DNA of 64,000 bases from CAZPUS01 sp964589825 (GTDB taxonomy: Bacteria > Fibrobacterota > Chitinivibrionia > Chitinivibrionales > WJKA01): assembly GCA_964589825.1 (NCBI GenBank), contig CAZPUS010000005.1, positions 1 through 64,000 on the forward strand. The letters run 5' to 3'. The notes below the pieces were generated by a model. That model was not told the origin of the DNA, did not search any database, and saw nothing but the letters and a program-made list of their open reading frames with translations. Of the stretch, positions 43,831-54,461 are shown piece by piece; the first letter of the stretch is position 1, and the number at the start of each line of letters is the position of its first letter. A program made the position numbers and the translations under genes.

Positions 43831-46758
43831 ATGAAGCATTTACGTGCGATTAGAATCTGTGCAATGCTGTGCATATGGTCGGCAGCAGGTGATGCCGCAC
43901 TCGATCCGGTATGCTGGTTTGCAGACAGCATGGTATTGCAGCGCAATACCGATGTGCCGGTATGGGGGTGGGCACCGGTGGGCGAAGGCGTACGTGTCAC
44001 CTTTAATGGCCAGGTGGATACCTGTACGGCAACAACGGTCAACGGGGTTTCCGGTGAAGGGATGTGGCGGGTGGTGCTTGATTCCATGGATGCAGGGGGG
44101 CCGTACGAAATGCATATATCGACAAATACCGATATGGTAACCCTTACCGGGATACTTGTTGGCGATGTGTGGATCTGTGCAGGACAATCGAATATGGAGA
44201 TCCCGTGCGGGAGCGAAATGCCCGATGCACGCTACGCGGATATACGACACTTTACCGTATATCATGCACCAAGCGATAACCTGGTGTATGATATCCCGGT
44301 CGATTCGGGTCTCAATCCGTCTCCTTGTCATGCCAATGACCGGTGGTATTCGGCATCGGCCTCCACACTTAAACGGTTCAGCAAGGTAGGATTTATCTTC
44401 GGCAGAGACATCCATATTGACCAGAAAGTTCCCGTGGGGCTCATAGACGTATCGTACGGGGGTACGAGTATCAACGCCTGGCATGCGCAGGGCGATTTAT
44501 ACGAGGCTCATACTAAATGGGTAGATAGCAGCTGTCAATTCGCAGGGGGGCGGGATCTGTTTCGCGGCCATATCTATCCCATGGTCGGACTCGCGATCCG
44601 GGGAGTCCTGTGGTGGCAGGGTGAAGCGGACGCGTGCGGATATCCGGTCCAGGATTACGCCCGGCTGTTTCATAATATGATACAGGATTGGCGAAGCAGA
44701 TGGGGATATTCCTTTCCCTTTCTTTACGTGCAGCTGCAGGGTATCGATTCGCTCAATTATGCATTGTGTGATATCGAAGGGATCCGGGATGCACAGTTTC
44801 AGACACTTGTGATGAATAACACCGCTATGGCGGTGATTGCGGATACCTGCCACGGTCTTCATCCGGGCTCGGACACAGATCCGCCTCAGCAGCGTGATGC
44901 AGTGGCGCATCGCCTTTCACTGGCAGCGCGGAAGCTGGCATATGACGAGAATATCGAATACAGCGGGCCAGTTTTTGCAAGGGCAGCATTTGACGGTTCA
45001 CAGGCGCGTGTGTTTTTTACACATACCGGTTCGGGACTTCGGGCTAAATACAACGGCATGCTGAGCAATGCCGACAGTGCCGCCGCACCGTTTGAGGTAG
45101 CAGGACCGGATATGGCCTTTATGCCGGCAGATGCCCGGATTGAGGGCCGCACGGTGGTTGTCTCCGGCAATGCACTCGATTCGGTTGCCTTCATACGTTA
45201 TGGGTGGGCAAAAATGCCGGATGCGGATATGCTTTCCCTGCTGAATGAGGAGGGGCTGGCGGCCTCACCCTTCCAGGCGCCTTTCGGCTCGTCGCCGTAT
45301 TTTTACACAGGGTATGCCGATTCGTCTCTTTATCCGGTCGACAGCAGTGATCCGCCGCCGCCAGATACCGTTGTCATACACAGGGGCAGAGGCAAACGAG
45401 TGCTGCTTTCATGGAACCCGGTACATGACAGTGAGAGTCTGGTTACCCATTACAACCTGTATCGAAACGGGCTCGCACATGGGCAGGTATATACGACAGT
45501 TTTTTCCGATACCTCGCTCAATTACGAAACATCGTATACTTACCGGGTAGCCGCGGTAAACCTGAATGGGATTGAAGGCGCAAAAAGCACCCCGACACAG
45601 TTAACAACAGGTGCAGACACGCTGGCCCCTCGGATATTGAGCGTCTCAGCGGATAGTGACTCTTCTCATGTACGGATACGGTTCGATGAAAAACTCGACC
45701 CGGTGAGTGCCGTCGACACATCCAATTTTTCTTTTGGTTATTCACCGTGCAGCATTACAAACGCTGCGCTCAATGCCGAAAGTACCGGCGTGATACTTAC
45801 CGTGAATGCGGAGTGCTGCATCGGTAATTCGTGTATGCTCACCGTAGCCGGGGTGGGTGACCGGGCGCAGCCCCCCAATACGATTACCTCACAAAGAGAA
45901 TTGTGGGGAGAAAAGGACTCACTATTTGCGGCATTCGCATTCGGAAGAAATGCATATTCCGTTACCTCTCCCAACGGTGCAATCGACTATATCAAGGTCA
46001 CACACAATCAGTCCGGGGCGTATAGTTCGGCAAGGGGGTATGGCTATACCGAGCCCGCACTGCACGAATCGTTGTGTGTTAACAGAGGGCGGATTGGTTG
46101 CGAAATATATGATCAGCATATAACTCCTGCTCAGGGAGCGCAGGCGATATTCAGAATAGATCTGGCTGCAGGGCGATACCGGTTTGTGGCGGTATGTGGC
46201 GATGCAAAAAAAATAAACAGCACGACCCTGCAGGTATGCGATACCGCCTCGAGTGACACTCTAACCCTGATCGAGGGCATAACGACGGCTCCCGGAGAAT
46301 ACGCGGTAGCCGCCTGGGATGATAAGCTCGTACCCGCTTGTAAAGAGGCGTCTTTTATCCGTACCGGCGCTTCACCGACGTTTACGGTAACCGGAGACCA
46401 TATTTTCGTTATTCAGTCATCCAATGGAGAAGGCGGGGCGCTCAATTTGCTGGAGCTTTACAAATACGGTGAACAACCTATCGGGGCGCGTGGCCCGTAT
46501 GTACGCAGCCGGTTACACAGAGGCAGGGAACCGATGTTGCATACGAGTACGGGTCCTAACCGTACACTACGTATACGCGTAAATACGAAGATGCCTTATA
46601 CGGTGGATGTGGTTTCAATTAAAGGAAGAATCATTGCGCACTACACAGGAACCTCCCCCGATACCCGGATATTATCCGAAAAGCCGGCGGGGGGCATATA
46701 CTGTGTACGGATGAAGACCGCACATCACCGTATTATGCACCGTATAGTACTTCGGTAG
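43831..46758 (+). CDS. Secreted sialate O-acetylesterase-like (SASA/SGNH) enzyme with Fn3 and C-terminal sorting-type domain
   Basis: A 975-residue protein with a signal peptide (AICAMLCIWSAAGDA in outline). The SASA core (25-500) has the nucleophile Ser in CAGQSNMEIPCG near 119 and GVLWWQGEADACGYP near 258. Family members remove O-acetyl groups from sialic acid or plant xylan. A fibronectin-III domain (about 515-590; RVLLSWNPVHDSESLVTHYNLY is its first strand pair) and an Ig-like domain (595-690) follow, then a beta-sandwich. The C-terminus KPAGGIYCVRMKT resembles FCB sorting or anchoring tails. Export and modular build favour polysaccharide deacetylation outside the cell. Confidence 0.82.
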   Translation: MKHLRAIRICAMLCIWSAAGDAALDPVCWFADSMVLQRNTDVPVWGWAPVGEGVRVTFNGQVDTCTATTVNGVSGEGMWRVVLDSMDAGGPYEMHISTNTDMVTLTGILVGDVWICAGQSNMEIPCGSEMPDARYADIRHFTVYHAPSDNLVYDIPVDSGLNPSPCHANDRWYSASASTLKRFSKVGFIFGRDIHIDQKVPVGLIDVSYGGTSINAWHAQGDLYEAHTKWVDSSCQFAGGRDLFRGHIYPMVGLAIRGVLWWQGEADACGYPVQDYARLFHNMIQDWRSRWGYSFPFLYVQLQGIDSLNYALCDIEGIRDAQFQTLVMNNTAMAVIADTCHGLHPGSDTDPPQQRDAVAHRLSLAARKLAYDENIEYSGPVFARAAFDGSQARVFFTHTGSGLRAKYNGMLSNADSAAAPFEVAGPDMAFMPADARIEGRTVVVSGNALDSVAFIRYGWAKMPDADMLSLLNEEGLAASPFQAPFGSSPYFYTGYADSSLYPVDSSDPPPPDTVVIHRGRGKRVLLSWNPVHDSESLVTHYNLYRNGLAHGQVYTTVFSDTSLNYETSYTYRVAAVNLNGIEGAKSTPTQLTTGADTLAPRILSVSADSDSSHVRIRFDEKLDPVSAVDTSNFSFGYSPCSITNAALNAESTGVILTVNAECCIGNSCMLTVAGVGDRAQPPNTITSQRELWGEKDSLFAAFAFGRNAYSVTSPNGAIDYIKVTHNQSGAYSSARGYGYTEPALHESLCVNRGRIGCEIYDQHITPAQGAQAIFRIDLAAGRYRFVAVCGDAKKINSTTLQVCDTASSDTLTLIEGITTAPGEYAVAAWDDKLVPACKEASFIRTGASPTFTVTGDHIFVIQSSNGEGGALNLLELYKYGEQPIGARGPYVRSRLHRGREPMLHTSTGPNRTLRIRVNTKMPYTVDVVSIKGRIIAHYTGTSPDTRILSEKPAGGIYCVRMKTAHHRIMHRIVLR

Positions 46759-46782
46759 ATGCTGTATGTATCTGCAGCCCTG

Positions 46783-47271
46783 TTATTGTGCCCCGTGTGT
46801 AAGATCGGTTATGGTTGCGTTAGCGGCACGCAGGCGTTTGATGAAAATTTTGAGAAGTTCTATGCTGATATACGGGTAATCGAGGATAACATCGATAAGA
46901 TCGTCACCTTTTATCCGAATAACCTTGCAGTCGGTTTCGGCTATGGCAGCGGCCGATCGCTCTTCTGAATCGAATACCGCCATCTCACCGAAACAGTCTC
47001 CTTCAGAAAGCCGTGCGAGATCGATCATTTTTTCGCCCCGATACTTTTTTCGTATTGCGACGCGGCCCTTACGAATAAAGTAAGCGGAATCGCCCACATC
47101 TTTTTCCTCCACGATGTGTTCTCCCTTATGATAGGTGAACTCATCGGCAATTTCCGCAATCGCGCCTATCGCCTGTGTCTGAATGGATGAAAAAAGCTGG
47201 GTTTTTTTCAGGAAAATGACTTTTTCAAAGATGGAAAAGGCATCAGATTGATGAGCGGATTGTTGGTTCAT
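46783..47271 (-). CDS. Cyclic nucleotide-binding domain protein
   Basis: A 162-residue protein that is one CNB domain with helices: FSSIQTQAIGAIAEIADEFTYHKGEHIVEE, then LSEGDCFGEMAVFDSEERSAAAIAETDCKVIRI. The phosphate-binding cassette FGEMAVFDSEERSAAA is close to FGExALL...RxA, so nucleotide binding is plausible. No DNA-binding domain follows. It lies 80 bases downstream of the HEAT-repeat translocase-like gene, a partner domain that in some bacteria is fused to it. Confidence 0.88.
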   Translation of the reverse strand: MNQQSAHQSDAFSIFEKVIFLKKTQLFSSIQTQAIGAIAEIADEFTYHKGEHIVEEKDVGDSAYFIRKGRVAIRKKYRGEKMIDLARLSEGDCFGEMAVFDSEERSAAAIAETDCKVIRIKGDDLIDVILDYPYISIELLKIFIKRLRAANATITDLTHGAQ

Positions 47272-47351
47272 AATGAGCAGGTTTTGCAGGGAAAACCGAT
47301 ACTGGATTTGTTCGTCATATCGTAGGCAAAATATAGTGATTCAAAAAATAG

Positions 47352-50033
47352 TTATTTACGCAGTGAGTGTTCGACATATTCGGTACTTCTACGTACCCAC
47401 GCATTGGGTATCTCTTTGTAGCGCGAAAGGATCCGCTGCAGAGATTCGTGGCGCTGCTTTCTTTTCTGCATTGCAGCAACGGCCGAGTTCGGAATGGAAG
47501 AAAGAACCGATTTTACTTTGGATGTTTTTGAGGAAGGACTGTGGGAGTCACCTTCGAGAATTCGGATTATCTCGCGATTTATCCTGGCATAGCCGGTGTT
47601 GTCAAGCACTTCGAGTGCTCTGGCATGTGTGTGGCGATCGGGATTCTGCAGCCGGTGGGTTATTTTTCTGATCTGTTTTGTTTCGTCAAGCAGTGAGGCG
47701 ATATTTAGAAGCAAAATAGTTTTTTCATCTATACACTCCTCTTTTATCACCTGGGTAAAAAACCGAATCGCCTCGGAATGGGGATATTGCGCACGAAGCG
47801 ATTTTACCGCCTGGATATCATTATGGATATCTTCGATTTCTTTATCGGCGATTTGCTTGAGTTGTTCTTTTTGATCTTCACGCGACAAGGTAGTATTGTT
47901 TCGGTTTAGAGCTATAAGGAGTATCGAGCACTGGGTGTACTGGCACTCGTTGAGTGAAGAAAGAATCTTGTCCTGCGGATATCCGCGGCGCATCATTCGT
48001 GCTATTGCATGTGCGATATCGTGTTTGCGTTTTATATGTACCTTGCCGGCAATCGATACCAGAAAAGAGAGACTCTCATCGTTACAAATTTTGGAAAGCG
48101 CATGAATGAACTGGGTCCAGATTTTGCGGTTGGAAAAAATGTCGGCATTATTATAAAACCGTCGTAACGTATCGATTTTGACCGGCATGGTAATTTCCCC
48201 GAGCGCATACAGTGCACTCGCTCTATACGCATCGTGTAAAGAATAAAGCATTGTGGTGAGTACCGATCGCAAACGATCCCGTGCGGAAGGTTCTGTGTCC
48301 ACACGCCACAGATAAATAATTGCATTGGCTCTTACCCGGCCGCTGGGATGTTTAAGCAGAAAACGTATATAATCTGCTGCAGAAGTGTCATCCAGCTTTA
48401 CAAGTGATTCTATGCAGTTTGCCACTACGCGGTAATATGAATCATTGAGTTTTTGTATGAATAAATGTCTGAAAGAAGCATTGTATTGTTCCCCGAGTGC
48501 CGATATTACCCGGGCACGGGTAATGTTATCCGCGGTGTGAATATGATCAAGCAGTAGTTGAATGGAGCGTTTCGATCTGCTCTGTGCAAGAAATGCGATC
48601 GCATATCTGGTGACTGCCGGATCTTCGTTGTGCAGTATCGATTTTATGGATTGAAAAAGCTTTGTACGATGCGGTGATTTTTCTATATCGGTGGTCTCCA
48701 GCGGGGTAATGCCGTGAAAGCCCTCCAGATGCCGGGTGAGTTGCTGTGTGTATGAGCGCTTGAGCAGTACGCTCAGATAGATAAGTACAATACACAGAAT
48801 CGCCAGTATGCTCATCTGAAAGGGAAATGCAATACGGTCGATAACGAATACCAGCCATAACGCGGACGTAAAAATAGCAAGCGGCTTTATCATCCCTTCG
48901 ACAAAGAGTTTCCCCTTGCCCCGGATGCTGTGAGAGAGGCTGGAAAAAAATATCTGAAAATCGGGTGAAAAAAATGCATCGAAAAAGCAGATACGTATCC
49001 CTACCCCGAAGACGACTCCCCAGAAAATTACATTGGCGGTAATTGCAGCTCCCGCGTACTCATGCCGGAAACCGAGCACCGCGAGAGTGCCAAAGACGAA
49101 AAAGAGCACAAGCGGAAGTATATACATGGTGCGGGTGGAACCCAGTCTGCGCAGGATGACCTTACTGAGAGAGTTCTGCATCAAAAAGGTGATAAGCATG
49201 CTTGTGCCGTTAAAAATACCGAGAAAGGACGCGAGCGTACGTGCCTGATCGGGGGCGTTGCTGAAGTGCGCTTTAAGGTGAGTGTAGAATGTAAAGTGCT
49301 GGCTCATTATAATAAAAAAGAGCGTAAAATAGACAACCGAGATACTCAGAAGTACCTTTTCACGATTGATCTGTTTCATGTCCTGGATAAAAACGGTGAT
49401 GCTTCTGAACGGATTAGTGGGTGCGGATCGGGCATATGCACTGTCTTTGGGTTGAAAGAAAAACGACCATCGTGTATGCAGGGGCTTAAAGATAAGAATA
49501 AGGACAAAAGAAATGCCGGCCCACAGAAGAATGAGGTTTTCAGCGCGAATGAAGTTGACAAACAGGGGGATACAATACGCAATTACGATAGCGCCCAGCG
49601 TTCCGCCCCCTGCAATAAACGGAAAAAGGGTCTCCGCCTTGCGGGAGTCGATAAGATCGTTTGTCAACGTCCAGAATGAGAGAAAGAGTAACGTTTTGCT
49701 GACGTAAGCGTATGAAAACAGCGGCAGAAAAAGCCATTCCCAGTTGCTGAATATTGAAATGCGGATACAGCAAAGGATTGCCGCATGTATCAACAGAAAT
49801 CGTACAAAAAATACGCCCCTGTTGGTCCGGTCAATAATCGAAAGGATAAAGGCGGAACAGAAAAAAAGTGCAAATGCGTTAGCCACGAAAAGATAGGGGA
49901 CGAAATCCGCACCGAGATTTGCCAGCAGCAATGCTTCGGCAGTGCTGTCACCAAGTATGGCACTTGAGAAACAGCCGAAAAGCAGCACGAACAGGTACCA
50001 GTGGTAATGGCGTGTGGGATCGAATAGTTTCAT
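47352..50033 (-). CDS. ATP/ADP-translocase-like (Npt/MFS) membrane protein with HEAT-repeat C-terminus
   Basis: An 893-residue protein. Residues 1-430 contain about 11-12 transmembrane helices with features of the Npt/AAA nucleotide-transporter superfamily (FGCFSSAILGDSTAEALLLANLGADFVPYLFVANA; KTLLFLSFWTLTNDLIDSRKAETLFPFIAGGGTLGAI). Residues 450-880 are cytosolic HEAT-type helical repeats (AIAFLAQSRSKRSIQLLLDHIHT, RARVISALGEQYN, RASALYALGEITM). In free-living bacteria such proteins are unlikely to be energy parasites' ATP importers; their substrate is unknown and a signalling role has been suggested by the fused domains. The adjacent CNB protein is the natural partner. Confidence 0.8.
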   Translation of the reverse strand: MKLFDPTRHYHWYLFVLLFGCFSSAILGDSTAEALLLANLGADFVPYLFVANAFALFFCSAFILSIIDRTNRGVFFVRFLLIHAAILCCIRISIFSNWEWLFLPLFSYAYVSKTLLFLSFWTLTNDLIDSRKAETLFPFIAGGGTLGAIVIAYCIPLFVNFIRAENLILLWAGISFVLILIFKPLHTRWSFFFQPKDSAYARSAPTNPFRSITVFIQDMKQINREKVLLSISVVYFTLFFIIMSQHFTFYTHLKAHFSNAPDQARTLASFLGIFNGTSMLITFLMQNSLSKVILRRLGSTRTMYILPLVLFFVFGTLAVLGFRHEYAGAAITANVIFWGVVFGVGIRICFFDAFFSPDFQIFFSSLSHSIRGKGKLFVEGMIKPLAIFTSALWLVFVIDRIAFPFQMSILAILCIVLIYLSVLLKRSYTQQLTRHLEGFHGITPLETTDIEKSPHRTKLFQSIKSILHNEDPAVTRYAIAFLAQSRSKRSIQLLLDHIHTADNITRARVISALGEQYNASFRHLFIQKLNDSYYRVVANCIESLVKLDDTSAADYIRFLLKHPSGRVRANAIIYLWRVDTEPSARDRLRSVLTTMLYSLHDAYRASALYALGEITMPVKIDTLRRFYNNADIFSNRKIWTQFIHALSKICNDESLSFLVSIAGKVHIKRKHDIAHAIARMMRRGYPQDKILSSLNECQYTQCSILLIALNRNNTTLSREDQKEQLKQIADKEIEDIHNDIQAVKSLRAQYPHSEAIRFFTQVIKEECIDEKTILLLNIASLLDETKQIRKITHRLQNPDRHTHARALEVLDNTGYARINREIIRILEGDSHSPSSKTSKVKSVLSSIPNSAVAAMQKRKQRHESLQRILSRYKEIPNAWVRRSTEYVEHSLRK

Positions 50034-50166
50034 TCGTTATACAGGGATGGAGCCGCAGAAAAAGGTAGAACGAGGTTTAGTTTAGGTGAAAATATAAAAA
50101 GCCCATATAGTCCTTTTACAAATCTATGTGAGGAGACCGAATGTACAACCATATGCTGTTTCATAG

Positions 50167-50195
50167 TTGCAAAGTTCACTACGGTTTAGTATATT
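50167..50195 (+). promoter_or_regulatory. Sigma-70 type promoter of infA
   Basis: TTGCAA (50167-50172) and TATATT (50190-50195) are 17 bases apart. The predicted leader of about 77 bases reaches the infA ribosome-binding site. Confidence 0.6.
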
Positions 50196-50278
50196 TGATG
50201 CATATGTAAAAATGCAATCCGCTCAAAAAATAGTTCGTGCATCCTCCGTGATGTGACGTATGACAAAAGGAAGAGCCT

Positions 50279-50497
50279 ATGGCGAAGCAGGAAGCGATTA
50301 CAGTAGAAGCGACGGTTGACGAGACATTGCCGAATGCGATGTTCAAAGTAAAACTCGAAAACGGACATGAAGTGCTGGCGCACATATCAGGAAAGATGCG
50401 CAAGCACTATATCAGGATTCTGCCCGGAGACAAAGTCCAGGTCGAGCTTTCTCCGTACGATCTGTCGCGCGGGAGAGTCGTATACAGGTACAAATAG
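50279..50497 (+). CDS. infA: Translation initiation factor IF-1
   Basis: A 72-residue S1/OB-fold protein of standard length that binds the ribosomal A site during initiation. The sequence is close to consensus: EAITVEATVDETLPNAMFKVKLENGHEVLAHISGKMRKHYIRILPGDKVQVELSPYDLSRGRVVYRYK in essence, with the ending RVVYRYK. A strong site AAAGGAAG precedes the ATG. Unusually it stands alone: rpmJ, secY and other ribosomal genes that often follow are not present here. Confidence 0.97.
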   Translation: MAKQEAITVEATVDETLPNAMFKVKLENGHEVLAHISGKMRKHYIRILPGDKVQVELSPYDLSRGRVVYRYK

Positions 50498-50769
50498 GTC
50501 AGCAGCCATAGTGTCGGCAACGGGCGTGCCGATGGTATGCAAATTGTAAAAAAAAGGGGGGTATCCGGTTTTTAACATACTATACAGGGCTTTTGGGATG
50601 ACGGATATCCAGGGCCCTTGTATCCGGCAGGGAAAGATGTTCGACTGTTGTCGTTATATCGGACACATGTGCGAAGTGGGAATTACGGTGTGCGCGGTTT
50701 TCCGTGCACTGTTGGGCTCAGGGGTATCACACGTCTTTCGTTATTCGGATATCGGGAACGTGCAGAAAT
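50498..50769. other. Intergenic region between infA and gnd
   Basis: No gene is apparent up to the gnd terminator. A small hairpin (TCGGCA, 7-base loop, TGCCGA) near 50515 follows infA but lacks a T tract, so it is not a clear terminator. Confidence 0.5.
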
Positions 50770-50800
50770 AAAAAAACCCGGTGACCGTTGATCACCGGGT
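50770..50800 (-). terminator. Rho-independent terminator of gnd
   Basis: On the minus strand a perfect 9-base stem (ACCCGGTGA / TCACCGGGT) with a 7-base loop is followed by seven T residues, 41 bases past the gnd stop. Confidence 0.92.
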
Positions 50801-50841
50801 ATACACTGGCTGTATGCCGCGAGAATTGAATTCCAGACTCG

Positions 50842-52296
<1,455 letters not shown>

Positions 52297-52491
52297 AATA
52301 TACTCCTTTCAACATGAGTAAATAGCTATGCCTTTACCGGGCTATTGCATGTGCTGAACCCACTGTAGTTCGTATCATTTCGGTGGTTACAAAAACCATA
52401 AGCCAACCGGAGCGATCGGCTTTTCATAATCGAGAACAACACAATATTACGGTCCACAGCGGAATCCATACTCATAATCTCCCGCATCAGG

Positions 52492-53769
52492 CTATATAAA
52501 TTTATTCGCATCTGTCCAGAGTCCGAGGCCGGGGTTCGATATAAAGTATATCTCTTCTCCGTCCGGCATAGTATTGTAGCCCTGGGTAAGTGTTTCAGGA
52601 TTGTACTTTTCCATCATGGTATCGACCGGCTGCCAGGCATAATTGACCGACTCGATTTCTTTCCGGCTGATGTGACGGGTACAGTAGGTTATCGAGAAGC
52701 GGTCTTCGCTCGATCCATGGATAAGATGTGCGGCTGCGCTCAGATTGTTTTGCAGTTCAGGATTATCTTTTACCGCTTTCTGTACAAAAGGGGTACCGCG
52801 ATAGCCGTATTTGCGGATGAGACGGTCGATCTCTTCATCTTCACCGAATTGGGTGAGTCCGGGGGCGAGGATAATTAGTTCTCCCTTATCCGCAAGTGCC
52901 ATTCGGGTACGATAGATGCTTTTATTACCAAGCCAGGTACTCTTGTATTCGGACGGGTCGAGGTAGACAACCGCTTTCTGAAGCGGCTGTGTGAGTTTTT
53001 CGATATTTACTTCTGCGCTCAGGGTTGCTGCCCGCTCAAAGCATTCGATGTCTGTGCCGATATAGAGCCCACGGGTGGTAAGTGTGTTTTCCTCGTCAGG
53101 AGAGAGTACGGTGTGTACATAAACGATGGGCAAATGCGACGCATAACGGTTTTCCGCATAATTGAGCACGCGTCGTACCGGGTTGTCGGCACGACCCATT
53201 ATGCGTTCCATACCATAGGCTGCACCAAGGTAGTGGCTTTTGTTGATTCCCTCGCTGCCCCCGGTACCAACAAAGATGTTTTTGTTATAATTGGCCATGC
53301 CGATTACTTCATGCGGCACTACCTGTCCTATGGAAAGGATGAGATCATAGTCGTTGTCCACAAGCATGGAATCGATCTGAGCCGGCCATGAAAAGTCGAC
53401 GCATCCGTGGGAGGCCTGCCGTACGAAGTCGGCTGGCACCTCACCGAGAGTGGTAACGCCGTGGCGCCAGTCGTGGTAGCGGATTCGCTGACGCGGCAGA
53501 TTACCGAACATATGTGCAATTTCCTCCTCACCCATCTCCTTATGCGTTCCGAGTGCGGGAAGGATGTCAGTAAGACGGTCACCGTAATAGTCATGGGCGA
53601 AACGCGTGAGTTCTCCTGCGCGTGAGTGCGCTCTGGTGGAGTCGGGCGGGACCACACACACCCGGTTGCGTTCTCCCAGTGCATCGAGTGCCTGGTACAA
53701 TCCGCTGCGAAGATCCTCGGCAGTCAGTACGGCATGTGTCGATCCTGTCTCAAATAGTAATGTGCTCAT
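52492..53769 (-). CDS. LarA-family (DUF2088) nickel-dependent racemase/epimerase-like protein
   Basis: A 425-residue protein of the LarA superfamily, whose best-known member is lactate racemase with a nickel-pincer nucleotide. The N-terminal domain has VCVVPPDSTRAHSR and ILPALGTHKEM; the central part has VVPHEVIGMANYNKNIFVGTGG; a C-terminal domain completes the fold. The DxTRAHSR and GTHK motifs match the catalytic and cofactor-binding regions. Known subfamilies act on lactate, malate or sugar acids such as mannonate; the neighbouring sugar genes favour a sugar acid. No larB, larC or larE is in the window. Confidence 0.85.
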   Translation of the reverse strand: MSTLLFETGSTHAVLTAEDLRSGLYQALDALGERNRVCVVPPDSTRAHSRAGELTRFAHDYYGDRLTDILPALGTHKEMGEEEIAHMFGNLPRQRIRYHDWRHGVTTLGEVPADFVRQASHGCVDFSWPAQIDSMLVDNDYDLILSIGQVVPHEVIGMANYNKNIFVGTGGSEGINKSHYLGAAYGMERIMGRADNPVRRVLNYAENRYASHLPIVYVHTVLSPDEENTLTTRGLYIGTDIECFERAATLSAEVNIEKLTQPLQKAVVYLDPSEYKSTWLGNKSIYRTRMALADKGELIILAPGLTQFGEDEEIDRLIRKYGYRGTPFVQKAVKDNPELQNNLSAAAHLIHGSSEDRFSITYCTRHISRKEIESVNYAWQPVDTMMEKYNPETLTQGYNTMPDGEEIYFISNPGLGLWTDANKFI

Positions 53770-53936
53770 ATGTGCGAGAGTTCCTTTTTTTTCGATGTGG
53801 ATAAAACACGGTCATCAGCAGCCGGTGAGCCGGTGCCGTCTTTGCATACAGCACCCATGCAAAACATTGTGGTATTGCCGTACGCATTGTGTGTGCGTTG
53901 TGGTTGTCTGTAACTGCAGCGAGCGGGGGTACGCAT

Positions 53937-53962
53937 AAGAGCACTTGTGTTGTGCTCTTTTT
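53937..53962 (+). terminator. Terminator-like hairpin with no assigned upstream gene
   Basis: AAGAGCAC, a 7-base loop and GTGCTCTT form a perfect 8-base stem running into five T residues on the plus strand. The gene to its left is on the other strand, so the hairpin may end an unannotated short transcript or act as a leader attenuator for the phosphofructokinase gene. Confidence 0.5.
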
Positions 53963-54019
53963 GCAAAATGCAGAGTATAAAAATAATTTTTTTACCGATC
54001 GTCCGTTACGCCGAAGTAG

Positions 54020-54259
54020 TTATACCTGGAAAGGATCATTAAGAAATATGTGATAACTATCCTGCATGTATCGTTGCTGCATTACACGTGATGGCAGTTT
54101 TTTCAGCGCAACGGTAGTCCTGGTAATGCCGGTATACCGTTTTTCTGTTACTCTTGCCTCTTCTCCCGTATGAAACCCGTAACTCCCCAAAAAGGTAATG
54201 TGTCCTCTGTTGTTTTTACCACATGGAATTCCGGCGCGTATACGTCGGGCATGCCGCAA
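54020..54259 (-). pseudogene. Possible remnant of a TIGR02147-type protein
   Basis: The 79-residue frame ends RVTEKRYTGITRTTVALKKLPSRV, then YHIFLNDPFQV. This recalls the C-terminus of TIGR02147 proteins (Fibrobacter/Myxococcus paralogous family), which end with a TTLSLS-type segment, a helix and VYQLNxQLFPLT, but with the helix largely deleted and no N-terminal helix-turn-helix. It could also be chance similarity. Confidence 0.3.
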
Positions 54260-54461
54260 TATTATTTTTTACACGAATTTTGAATAAATCTCGGTGTACA
54301 GCTGCGCGTGTCGTAACCCCGCCCGGTAATCTCTGTTGCAGAATAAAAAACCGAGTCCGGTATATCTTGAGACGGGCAGCATTAGGCTGCATCGGTCGTT
54401 TTGTGGGGCGTCTCGGGGTATTCGGGTCGGTATTTGCATATTTAACTAAAGGAGTCGCATC

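Larger units (their letters stand above)
53770..54461. other. 692-base gap with an orphan hairpin and a probable gene remnant
   Basis: No intact gene is visible. The gap contains a terminator-like hairpin on the plus strand at 53937-53962, a decayed reading frame on the minus strand (54020-54259), and near its right end the ribosome-binding site (AAAGGAG) of the phosphofructokinase gene. Confidence 0.5.

Noticed and set aside
50141..50209. Possible 22-codon leader peptide before infA, after a GAGGAG-like site
   Set aside because: It overlaps the predicted infA promoter, so it could not be on that transcript; there is no support beyond a start and stop codon.
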